Shown one piece after another: positions 42,901 to 49,818 of a DNA stretch of 64,000 nt; within the stretch, counting starts at the first letter, position 1, and each line of letters starts with the position of its first letter. A program made the translations under genes and the position numbers. A model generated the notes under the pieces. It did no database searches. It was not told the DNA's origin and saw nothing but the letters and a program-made list of their open reading frames with translations. The DNA is from Albitalea sp966211955 (lineage in GTDB: Bacteria; Pseudomonadota; Gammaproteobacteria; Burkholderiales; Burkholderiaceae_C): positions 124,001-188,000 of the forward strand of contig CBIHOF010000001.1 in NCBI GenBank assembly GCA_966211955.1, given 5' to 3'.

Positions 42901-43317
42901 GACGAGGCGGAGCATCTCGAGCCCAGCTTGTCGGTCGCACGCCTCGACGAGGTGCTGCGCATGGCTGAAACACTCGAATTCGGCGGTGTCGTCATGCGCG
43001 GCGGGCTGTTGCGCGCGAGGGCGCTGCATCGCGATGGCCGGCCGGCCGAGGCCGCGGCGCAGTTGCGCACGCTGCTGCCACGCCTGGAGCAAGTGGTGCC
43101 CGCCGACATGTACCTGCCCGATGCGTGGTGGATCGCCGCCACCGTGTTCGAAGCCTGCGGCGCAGACGAAGACGCACTGATGGCCTTGGGGCGCGGCACG
43201 GCGTGGGTCCGGCAGGTGGCGCTGCCGCATGTGCCGCAGGCGTACCGCGAGAGCTTTCTCGAGCGCAACCCGACCAATCGCGCGCTGCTTGCAGCCGCCT
43301 CGCGGCGCATGGCCTGA
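39946..43317 (+). CDS. SARP/BTAD-family regulator with AAA ATPase and TPR regions
   Basis: A 1,123-residue regulator. An N-terminal winged helix (residues ~25-75, LSPKDAALLAVVALDGPVAA, TNLRQRLFRLRREC) leads to a bacterial transcriptional activation domain (~140-235, YAERLAEADPLSEHAQRRLMRLHYLRGD). A P-loop ATPase has Walker A GEAGIGKTRLL (near 287) and Walker B VIVDDLHFADD (near 388). The C-terminal 500 residues are TPR-like helical repeats. Similar AfsR/MalT-like STAND proteins switch on targets after ligand-driven ATP exchange. The ATG at 39946 has GGGAGA ahead; a GTG at 39931 is possible. GTAAC repeats suggest autoregulation. Confidence 0.88.
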   Translation: MPATTVHTAPDTPAASRWRLVLLGLPRLARDVPPASLRLSPKDAALLAVVALDGPVAADHVASLLWPDVDAHKADTNLRQRLFRLRRECAAAVVDTGSLLQLAADVDTDLRAGLARIDADPQAARDELLGDLEFDDLPDLAGWLRTARSRWHEQRNAALAAAAAQFESDGAIARGLVYAERLAEADPLSEHAQRRLMRLHYLRGDCSAAIAGFERFEQRLKDELGARPSAETIELLATIERGAASLPARRAVAPASLLRPPRLVGRAAQSLAMAQAWSCHRAFVLLGEAGIGKTRLLQDFTTRAEHVVSVQARPGEGGIAYAMLARLLRAVLALGTAPPDDARRQALALVLPELGDAASLAGAAQRLLLQRAVDSTLADAASAGLRAVIVDDLHFADDASVEFLQSLTQSETLAMLDWGFAHRTAETSAAVTALHAALEEDRRLESIPLAPLSLVQMTELIESLALPELDSAKLGPALLKHTGGNPLFALETLKDMVLAGLTAEGRLPQPNTVGALIERRLSQLSPGALKLARTAALAGPQFGAELAVAVLEAHPLDIAEPWRELESAQVIRDGAFAHDLIFEATLASVPPPIAQLLHRRIAAFLVQQCAQPASIAPHWAGAREWTLAADAYVAAARQAQCASQRSHEVELWHSASECFNQAADADRSFDARCESIPALIVVHGVAHANGVIDALLAQAHTNRQRVAALTARAIAALMAADHETGVAAAVQAGELARQLDSPWPRFEAARLHAVGLAQGGHASDALAAIEPFRDTVERDGNVEHKAHFWSDYAYVLNAARRLRDTASALERAIDNTRAQGDLSELATLISNLATVKGNLGHADEALELSQRAWSLQVQLGTTDGPAGGVVETYVGLYCGMVGLYDDALARLDSAIARFERDGQKTWIAVANNHKACFLMQLGQFARARQALDHEAPTVDSVRARTTALSARLDHALGQADGGGLSRALDILRRGGDPHVRMQALLDEAEHLEPSLSVARLDEVLRMAETLEFGGVVMRGGLLRARALHRDGRPAEAAAQLRTLLPRLEQVVPADMYLPDAWWIAATVFEACGADEDALMALGRGTAWVRQVALPHVPQAYRESFLERNPTNRALLAAASRRMA

Positions 43318-43347
43318 ACGGCCTGGTCTTCGATGCATCGCACCGCG

Positions 43348-43363
43348 GTAACCGCCCGGTAAC
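43348..43363 (+). promoter_or_regulatory. GTAAC-N6-GTAAC direct repeat, site 2 (SARP-type)
   Basis: GTAAC at 43348-43352 and 43359-43363 repeat with an 11-bp period. Exactly 8 bases after the second repeat is GAATAT (43372-43377), a possible -10; the 8-bp distance is the classical SARP arrangement. The downstream gene starts at 43432. Confidence 0.65.
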
Positions 43364-43431
43364 GCGACCGGGAATATCTTGCCCCTCAAGCCCTGACGAC
43401 CCTCGTCCGGGCAACACCGGAGGGGACCACC

Positions 43432-44235
43432 ATGAATCGCCAGTCACTGCTTCTGATCGTGGGTGCGCTCGCATCGGGCGCCAGCTTGGCCGCAGACCGC
43501 CAGATCGCGGTCCCGGCGAAGGTGGCCATGTCCTGGGGCTACGTCACCGGCTCGACCCTGGTCAAGCCGTCGCGCACCATGGGTGTCGGCTTTTGGCAGC
43601 GCGCGTCAGGTGCCAAGCCCGGTGTTGGCGAAGTCTTCGTGTCGGAGATGGAATACCAGCTGCCCGAGGCGCCGGCGACTCGCCTGCGGTCGGCCAGCTT
43701 CCAGTTCAGCGGCACGCCGTCCCAATGCGTGGGCAACGAGCCGGTGGTGGTCGACGTCTATGCCTACGTTGGTGACGGCAAGGCCGACGTCGCGGACACG
43801 ACGGTTGGCTCCAAGATCGCGACGCTCACCGCCGATTGCACCGACCGCGCCGCGTTCTCCCGGCCCATCGACGTGACGCGCATCGTGCAGCAGACGACGG
43901 TGGCGTCAGGCATCCGCTTCGTCGGATTCAACGTGCGCAAGGCCAACAACCGCCAGGGCCCGGGCTTGTTCGCGCTGACTGCCGGAAAGCTCACGGTGGT
44001 GGTCGCCGACCAGGACATCAATGCGCATGCGGCGACACCGGGCCACCGGGCTGCCGCCGTGGGGGGCCAGGCGCCCGCGGCGGTCGCGCAGGCCGCGCCG
44101 CCGATGCAGCAACGCATGGCCCAGCGAGCCGACATGGCCCGGCGGGAGCCCCAAGCCCTTGCTGCCGCGGCACAAAAGAAGCCAGCCGCGTCGGGAGCAG
44201 CAGCGGCGACCATGATGCGCAACCAGAACAAGTAG
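43432..44235 (+). CDS. Exported protein of unknown function
   Basis: A 267-residue protein with signal peptide MNRQSLLLIVGALASGASLA and cleavage near LAA-D. The mature domain (residues 22-190) is beta-rich with two Cys (SQCVGNEP and ADCTDRAAF) likely disulfide-linked. The last ~70 residues are an Ala/Gln/Met-rich low-complexity tail (QAPAAVAQAAPPMQQRMAQR). I do not recognise the family. A GGAGGGG ribosome-binding site precedes the ATG. It starts 114 bp after the SARP regulator, behind a GTAAC double repeat, and is followed 12 bp later by a lipoprotein gene, so the two form a probable regulator-controlled operon. Confidence 0.78.
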   Translation: MNRQSLLLIVGALASGASLAADRQIAVPAKVAMSWGYVTGSTLVKPSRTMGVGFWQRASGAKPGVGEVFVSEMEYQLPEAPATRLRSASFQFSGTPSQCVGNEPVVVDVYAYVGDGKADVADTTVGSKIATLTADCTDRAAFSRPIDVTRIVQQTTVASGIRFVGFNVRKANNRQGPGLFALTAGKLTVVVADQDINAHAATPGHRAAAVGGQAPAAVAQAAPPMQQRMAQRADMARREPQALAAAAQKKPAASGAAAATMMRNQNK

Positions 44236-44247
44236 CGAGGCGACACC

Positions 44248-45252
44248 ATGAACACCTCGCTCGAACGACTTGCGCTGGCGAGCGCCGTTGCCGTGTTCGC
44301 GACGCTGCTGGCTGGCTGTGGGAAATCCGGTGATGCCACGGGCGGTGCGACGGCGAAGAAGGCCGCGACCTCGACCGCCAACCACGATGCGGGCGCATCC
44401 GCCGAAGCCGTGGCGAAGCAGGCGCGCGCCGACCTGTCATGCCCCGCGAAGATCGCCTCGCCGCAGCGGGGCGCCGATCAACCCGTGGACGATGTGCTCG
44501 GCGTGCGGCCCGGGCTTGGCTACGAAGAAGCAATGAGCGCCGTCCTGTGCACGCACGACCTGCTGGTGGCCCAGCCCGCGACCGGCCGAGGCTTCAGGCT
44601 TCAGGCCGCCGAAGGGCGAAACGTCCGCCAGGGTTTCAGCGCGGCCTTCGCCGAGGCGCGTGTCGTGAAGACCGGCAAGCAGATCGTGCAGGAGAGGCAG
44701 ATCGAAGACATGGTCCGCGGTGGAAACGGGGTGCGCGAGGCACTAAAGCCTGGGCAGGCCCGATGGTTCGTCGGCACCATGGGGCTGCCTGGTCACGAGC
44801 GGGTGTTGAGCGTGGCGCGCGAGGAGCGATTTGCACCCGAACAGAGCCCGACGCTCGACACGGTGCTCGACGCCTTGCTGAAGAAGTACGGCCCACCGAC
44901 CCGCGAGCAGCGCGGCGCGAGTGGCCAGCTGCCGATCGTGCGCTGGACCTACGACCCGCAGGGGAAGCTCGTCACTACCGCATCGCCGCTGTTCAACAAA
45001 TGCACCGGCTCGTCAGACCCGGATGGCGGCGTGAACGTGACACCCGATTGCGGCATCGTGGTGCAGGCGCTGCTCGTTCCGCTGACGAGCAATCCGAAGC
45101 TGGTCGATCGCATGCAGGTGGGGGTGGTGAACCAGGGTGCCGCCTACCAGATGATCACCGCGACCGAACAGGCGCTCGGCCAGGCGGACGAGCAGCGACG
45201 CGCGAAGGAAGTCGAGAAGGCGGGCAAGAACGCGAAGGCGCCGACGCTCTGA
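44248..45252 (+). CDS. Lipoprotein of unknown function
   Basis: A 334-residue protein with a lipobox (FATLLAGC-G, Cys24) and a Thr/Ala linker. Beyond residue 65 is a globular domain: DDVLGVRPGLGYEEAMSAVLC, the middle ERQIEDMVRGGNGVREALKP, DALLKKYGPPTREQRGASGQ, RWTYDPQGKLVTTASP and CTGSSDPDGG. The LGVRPGLxYEEAxxxL and LxxKYGxP patterns recur in periplasmic proteins with a BamE/SmpA-like fold, where a short motif precedes a pairwise strand. It shares an operon with the preceding exported protein. Confidence 0.78.
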   Translation: MNTSLERLALASAVAVFATLLAGCGKSGDATGGATAKKAATSTANHDAGASAEAVAKQARADLSCPAKIASPQRGADQPVDDVLGVRPGLGYEEAMSAVLCTHDLLVAQPATGRGFRLQAAEGRNVRQGFSAAFAEARVVKTGKQIVQERQIEDMVRGGNGVREALKPGQARWFVGTMGLPGHERVLSVAREERFAPEQSPTLDTVLDALLKKYGPPTREQRGASGQLPIVRWTYDPQGKLVTTASPLFNKCTGSSDPDGGVNVTPDCGIVVQALLVPLTSNPKLVDRMQVGVVNQGAAYQMITATEQALGQADEQRRAKEVEKAGKNAKAPTL

Positions 45253-45272
45253 CGCCTTCGCTGGGTGAACGC

Positions 45273-45626
45273 TCAGGCCGGCAGCGGCGCCAGCCCGTGC
45301 CGCTGCCGCGCCCGGTTGCAGGCCTCGTCGCCCACGCCCATCGGCGAGCGCAGGCCGAACTCGCGGCACGGCGACGGGCGCCATTCGTAGATGCCGCAAT
45401 GCGCCTTCACGCCCACCGCGCCGACCAGGGCCGCGCAGCGCGGCGAGGCATGGTCGGTGCCGCGCATCCGGCAGGTGTGGCCGGTGACGTCCACGGCCAG
45501 GCCCGACGGCACGTGGCCGCCTTCGTCGTCCAGTTCGTCGCGTGCGAAGTCGACGCGAAAGCTCGCGCAGCACGCGCCGCAGGCGGTACAGGGGTTGGTG
45601 GCCGGGGTCATGTCACGAGAAGACAT
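45273..45626 (-). CDS. YkgJ-family cysteine-cluster protein
   Basis: A 117-residue protein with the eight-Cys pattern of the YkgJ/UPF0153 family: NPCTACGACCASF near residue 12, then HTCRM, SPRCAAL, AHCGIYEWRPSPCREF and EACNRAR. The family is thought to bind zinc or an iron-sulfur cluster; its role is not established. The usual start is the ATG at 45626; an ATG at 45611 is also in frame. It is divergent from the DUF3052 gene. Confidence 0.9.
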   Translation of the reverse strand: MSSRDMTPATNPCTACGACCASFRVDFARDELDDEGGHVPSGLAVDVTGHTCRMRGTDHASPRCAALVGAVGVKAHCGIYEWRPSPCREFGLRSPMGVGDEACNRARQRHGLAPLPA

Positions 45627-45650
45627 CGGCCGAGTTTAGGATCGCCCGCC

Positions 45651-46070
45651 ATGAGCAGCGCAGCTTCGGCCGGGTATTCCGGCACGTCATTGCCGAAAAA
45701 GTTGGGCATCGCCGCCGGCCAGCAGGTCTGTGCCATCGACCCGCCCCGGCCGTACCAGGAGCTGGTCGCGCCCTGGCCAGAAGGCGCACAGCTCGTGGCC
45801 GAGCCGGACGTGCGCACCTCGCTCGTCCACCTCTTCGTCACCGAGCGCGAGACCCTGGCGCGCTGGACGAAGGCGCTGCGCGACACCTTGCCGCCCACGG
45901 CGGTGCTGTGGGTGTCCTGGCCCAAGAAGGCGTCGAAGCAGCCGACCAACATCACCGAAGACGTCATCCGCGAAATCGTCCTGCCGATGGGCTGGGTGGA
46001 CGTGAAGGTCTGTGCGGTGGACGCGACCTGGTCCGGTCTGAAGCTCATGGTCCGCAAGACGCTGCGCTGA
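45651..46070 (+). CDS. DUF3052 family protein
   Basis: A 139-residue cytosolic protein: GYSGTSLPKKLGIAAGQQV, VHLFVTERETLARWTKALRD, TAVLWVSWPKKASKQPTNITEDVIREIVLPMGWVDVKVCAVDATWSGLKLMVRK. This is the DUF3052 pattern, a small alpha/beta protein of unknown function found in many bacteria. The ATG at 45651 directly precedes the conserved part. It is 24 bp from the divergent YkgJ gene. Confidence 0.85.
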   Translation: MSSAASAGYSGTSLPKKLGIAAGQQVCAIDPPRPYQELVAPWPEGAQLVAEPDVRTSLVHLFVTERETLARWTKALRDTLPPTAVLWVSWPKKASKQPTNITEDVIREIVLPMGWVDVKVCAVDATWSGLKLMVRKTLR

Positions 46071-46172
46071 TTGCCCCTACCGTCTTCGCGGTCCGCAGGT
46101 GCAGGCATCCGCGGATGGGGCGAAGATGCTTGCGGCCCGTGGACGTCGGGTCGTTTCACCGGAGGAGCCCGC

Positions 46173-46910
46173 ATGGCCTTGTCCCAGGACGACAGCAACG
46201 ATCTCGGCAAGCAGGTGCGCGCGGCATTCGAGCTGGACCCGCGCGTCGCCTCGCACCGATTCCCGATCCAGGTGGTGATGAACGGGCAGGGGCTGGTCCT
46301 CGAAGGCGAGGTGGAGAACATTGCAGCCAAGCGCGTGGCGATGCAGGTCGCGCAACGCGTGTCGGGCATGCAGAAGGTGATCGACGCGCTCAAGCTCGTG
46401 CCCTCCGAGCCCCGGACCGATGGCGAGATCCGCGATGGCTTCGTGCGCTCGCTTCAATCGCAAACGGAGTTGCGCAACGTGAACCTGAGGCAGTTGCACA
46501 AGGGCCGCATGGAGGTGGTGCAGCAAACGCAGGACGACTGGCCGGCCGGCAGCATCGATTTCACGGTCGCTGACGGCGTGGTCGCGCTGACAGGCGAGGT
46601 GATGAGCCTGAGCCACAAGCGCATGGTCGAGGCGCTGGCCTGGTGGACGCCGGGTTGCCGCAACGTGGTCAACCAGCTCGAGGTGAAGCCCGCCGAGGAC
46701 GACAACGACGACGAGCTGGCCGACGCCGTCCGCCTTGTCTTCGAGATGGACCCGATGGTGCATGCCGACCAGATCGGCATCCGCATCGAGGATGGGGCGG
46801 TGACCTTGTCAGGCATCCTCAATCGCGAGGAAGAGCGCCGGCTGGCCGAGATGGACGCCTGGTCGGTGTGGGGCGTGAAGGACGTGCGCAACCAGATCAA
46901 GCTGAGCTGA
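46173..46910 (+). CDS. Triple BON-domain protein
   Basis: A 245-residue protein without a signal peptide, made of three BON-like units: about 8-75 (GKQVRAAFELDPRVASHRFPIQVVM..GLVLEGEVENIAAKRVAMQVAQRVSGMQKVID), 85-165 (IRDGFVRSLQSQTELR..GVVALTGEVMSLSHKRMVEALAWW), and 178-244 (DELADAVRLVFEMDPMVHADQIGIRIEDGAVTLSGIL). BON domains bind phospholipid or mediate envelope contacts. The ATG at 46173 has GGAG upstream. The lack of an obvious export signal is atypical for OsmY-like proteins. Confidence 0.82.
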   Translation: MALSQDDSNDLGKQVRAAFELDPRVASHRFPIQVVMNGQGLVLEGEVENIAAKRVAMQVAQRVSGMQKVIDALKLVPSEPRTDGEIRDGFVRSLQSQTELRNVNLRQLHKGRMEVVQQTQDDWPAGSIDFTVADGVVALTGEVMSLSHKRMVEALAWWTPGCRNVVNQLEVKPAEDDNDDELADAVRLVFEMDPMVHADQIGIRIEDGAVTLSGILNREEERRLAEMDAWSVWGVKDVRNQIKLS

Positions 46911-46990
46911 GGCTTTCGCTCTCACGCCGCTTTCACCCCGTTTGCGTTTCCCCTGCGTATCACCGGGCATCACAGCCCCGGAGATGCGCC

Positions 46991-48973
46991 ATGCCCAGCC
47001 GAAGAGCCGTTCTTGTCCATGCCTTGACCACCGCGTCCGCGAGCGTCGCGGCCGGGTTCATGCCGTTCGCCGAAGCGGCCTCGTCGCGCGGCACGCTCAA
47101 GCCTTACGAGAGCGATGCGCAGTTCATGCGTGCGCTGCAGCGTTGGCGCGATGCGGCAGCGCGCTCTGGCGTGCGACGAAAGGAGGCGATGGCCGACGCG
47201 CAGCAGGCGCCGACGTCCGGCTCGGCCATGGCCGCGCCCGCGGCAGCGCCGATGGCCGAATCGGTGGCCAAGTCCAGCGACGCCAAGTCCGAGTCCATCA
47301 CCAACAACCAGACCGCCGGCGTCGATGAAGGCGGCATCGTCAAGCGCGCGGGCGACCACCTCGTCATCCTGCGGCGCGGGCGGCTCTTCACCGTGCGCAT
47401 AGGCGGCGATGTGCTGGAGCCCTCCGACCGCATCGATGCCTTCGGGCCCGGCAGCAGCCCGCAAGGCGCCTGGTACGACGAGCTGCTGGTGTCGGGCTCG
47501 ACGGTGGTGGTCGTGGGCTACAGCTACGAGCGCGGCGGCACGGAGATCGGGCTGTTCGAGCTGTCTCGCGACGGCCGCCTGGCCTACCGCGCGACCTGGC
47601 ACTTGCGCAGCTTCGACTACTACTCATCGCGCAACTACGCGAGCCGCCTGGTCGGCAACAAGCTCGTCTTTTATACGCCGAGCGTGCTGCAGCCGTACGG
47701 CGCCGGCGACCCGTGGGACCAGCTGCCGGCTTGCCGCCGCTGGCGCCCTGGCGCGACGCCCTCGGATTTCCAGCGCATCCTGCCGGCCACGCGCATCTAC
47801 CGCACCGACGACGACTTCGAAGCTGGCGAAACGCTGGCGCTGCACACCATCACAAGCTGCGACTTGTCAGGCGCGGACCTGCGTTGGGAATCGACCGCCG
47901 TGCTTGGGCCCGCAGGCCGGGTGTTCTACGTGTCGCAAGGCTCGGTGTACGTGTGGACGAGCGCGTCGCGACGTGAAGCCGCTGGCTCGGCGGTGTTTCG
48001 CATTCCGCTGGACGGCGCGGCGCCCACCGCGATCAAGACCGCGGGCGTGCCCATCGACCAGATGTCCTTTCTCGAGGACTCGAGCGGCCACCTCAACGTG
48101 CTGCTGCGCAGCGATGGCCGGGGAGAAAGCATGTGGGGCAGCGAGCGCACGCGCGGCGACATGGCCATGCTGCGCGTGCCACTCTCGGCCTTCGGCGATG
48201 GTCGCGATTCGGCGCAGCGCGAGCACTACCGCGCGTTGCCTTCGGTGAGCGGCTTCGCAGTGCACAACCGCTTCGTGGGCGACTGGCTGTTGTGGGGTGG
48301 CCCGAACACCGGCATCGTTCCGGGCCTGCCACGGACCGGCGCATGGGCGGTTCGCTATGCCGACTTCTCGGCCGATGCGCAGCCGCTCTCGCCCGGCCAC
48401 CAGGTCGAGCGCATCGAGGCGATGGGCGAGGACGCGCTGCTGGTGGGCAATGCGCACGGCGATCTGCACTTCACGAGCGTTCGCCTGTCGCGTCGAGAGG
48501 CCGAGCTGGCCGGCCGCCATGTGGTGCCGGGCGCCACGCAAGCGGAGGCGCGCAGCCATGGCTTCTTCTACCGGCCGACGGGTTCGCGCGAAGGCATCGT
48601 TGGCTTGCCAACCATCGGGCGCGGCGGGGTGCGGCCATTGAGCGAGGATGGCGGCGCCGCGGGCGCGGCGTCGGTCGTGTTCCTGCGCGTGCGCGACCTC
48701 GCCTTCTCGCCACTTGGCCAGCTGCGGTCGCGCGCGAGCGGTCAGCGTGACGACGCCTGTGTCGCATCCTGCGTGGATTGGTACGGCAACGCGCGGCCGA
48801 TCTTCATCGGCGAACGAGTTTTCGCGCTGCTGGGCTATGAGCTGGTGGAGGGCCGGCTGGGCGGGGGGCGATGGGGTGGCGACGCTTGGGGCGAGCGCAT
48901 CGAGGAGCGGCGGCGGGTCGACTTCTCGCCGGGCCCGCGCTCGATGGGCGGCCGGTATTCGCCGTTCAACTGA
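46991..48973 (+). CDS. Exported beta-propeller domain protein
   Basis: A 660-residue protein. The start MPSRRAVLVHALTTASASVA, with cleavage near AEA-A, reads as a signal peptide with a near twin-arginine. After a variable linker comes ITNNQTAGVDEGGIVKRAGDHLVILRRGRLFTV, the entry motif of secreted beta-propeller proteins (PF09826 type), followed by repeated hydrophobic strands (LLVSGSTVVVVGYSY, LRSFDYYSSRNYASRLVGNKLVFY). The final 40 residues are Gly/Arg-rich. The ATG at 46991 is directly ahead of the signal peptide. Function is unknown. Confidence 0.82.
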   Translation: MPSRRAVLVHALTTASASVAAGFMPFAEAASSRGTLKPYESDAQFMRALQRWRDAAARSGVRRKEAMADAQQAPTSGSAMAAPAAAPMAESVAKSSDAKSESITNNQTAGVDEGGIVKRAGDHLVILRRGRLFTVRIGGDVLEPSDRIDAFGPGSSPQGAWYDELLVSGSTVVVVGYSYERGGTEIGLFELSRDGRLAYRATWHLRSFDYYSSRNYASRLVGNKLVFYTPSVLQPYGAGDPWDQLPACRRWRPGATPSDFQRILPATRIYRTDDDFEAGETLALHTITSCDLSGADLRWESTAVLGPAGRVFYVSQGSVYVWTSASRREAAGSAVFRIPLDGAAPTAIKTAGVPIDQMSFLEDSSGHLNVLLRSDGRGESMWGSERTRGDMAMLRVPLSAFGDGRDSAQREHYRALPSVSGFAVHNRFVGDWLLWGGPNTGIVPGLPRTGAWAVRYADFSADAQPLSPGHQVERIEAMGEDALLVGNAHGDLHFTSVRLSRREAELAGRHVVPGATQAEARSHGFFYRPTGSREGIVGLPTIGRGGVRPLSEDGGAAGAASVVFLRVRDLAFSPLGQLRSRASGQRDDACVASCVDWYGNARPIFIGERVFALLGYELVEGRLGGGRWGGDAWGERIEERRRVDFSPGPRSMGGRYSPFN

Positions 48974-49069
48974 GGCGCTGGGCTGCAGAGGCAGGGCTTT
49001 CCCGGGTCGGCTTGCCGCGGGGCGCGAAAGACGAGAACATGGCCGCTCATCCTTTCGACTGCCGAATCC

Positions 49070-49708
49070 ATGATCCAGCTCAGCCGTACCGTCCTCGCCC
49101 TTGCCGCGTGCCTTGTTTCTATCGGGGTTCGCGCCGCCGAGGTGTCCGAGCACACCAAGGCGGCCGACCGCTGCGAGAACGCCGTGGCCGAGACGGTCAA
49201 GCGCATGCGCGGCAAGGAGGCGCAGGAGGTCGAGTTCTTCGGCGCCAAGCGGCAGATCGCGCCCACGCCCGAGGAGGACCTGGGCGTGAAGGGCGAGGGC
49301 CGCTACCGCCGGCCGGGCGGCGAGCAGGTCAACTTCAGCTACAGCTGCGCCTACAACGCGAAGACGGGTGGTACGTCGGGCGCGCTGTTCCGCGAGACGG
49401 GGAGCACCGCCGGCGGCACGGCCAAGCCCTGGGAGCCCGACCTCACGAGCGTGTCGCCCGAAGCCTGCGAGAGCGCCACGGCATCCGCGTTGAAACAGAA
49501 GTATCCGCGTGTGGGCCGCATCGCCTTCGGCTCCGATTCGCGCAAGCTGCGTCCTGCCCCCAACGACCACACCCTGCTCGAAGCGCAGGGCGCCGTCGAA
49601 CCCGCGCCCGGCATGAACCTCGTGCCCTTCACCTACCGCTGCGAATTCGAGACCAAGGGCGGCAAGGTCGTGCACGTGGAGACGAGCGACTCGCTGAACT
49701 CGCACTGA
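49070..49708 (+). CDS. Secreted protein with an internal duplication
   Basis: A 212-residue protein with signal peptide MIQLSRTVLALAACLVSIGV, cleaved near VRAAE. The mature part has two similar halves: DRCENAVAETVKRMRG..VEFFGAKRQIAPTPEEDLGV..VNFSYSCAYNAKTGGTSG (about 33-108) and EACESATASALKQKYP..IAFGSDSRKLRPAPNDHTLL..VPFTYRCEFETKGGKVVH (about 132-207). Each half has a Cys pair about 50 residues apart. I do not recognise the family. It is likely periplasmic. The ATG lies 96 bp after the propeller gene. Confidence 0.78.
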   Translation: MIQLSRTVLALAACLVSIGVRAAEVSEHTKAADRCENAVAETVKRMRGKEAQEVEFFGAKRQIAPTPEEDLGVKGEGRYRRPGGEQVNFSYSCAYNAKTGGTSGALFRETGSTAGGTAKPWEPDLTSVSPEACESATASALKQKYPRVGRIAFGSDSRKLRPAPNDHTLLEAQGAVEPAPGMNLVPFTYRCEFETKGGKVVHVETSDSLNSH

Positions 49709-49818
49709 CGGTGCACTGATGCTCCCTCGTCACGACGCGCAGACGCCGTGCGAATCGTGCACGGCCATTGTGGAGATTGCGGTCTCGCACTTCGCGCCGG
49801 CCTGATAAGTTCAGCCGC

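Noticed and set aside
40054..43389. Very long open frame (over 1,100 codons) antisense to the SARP regulator
   Set aside because: Its translation is rich in Arg, His, Gln and Gly and lacks domains; it is the usual mirror frame of a high-G+C gene.
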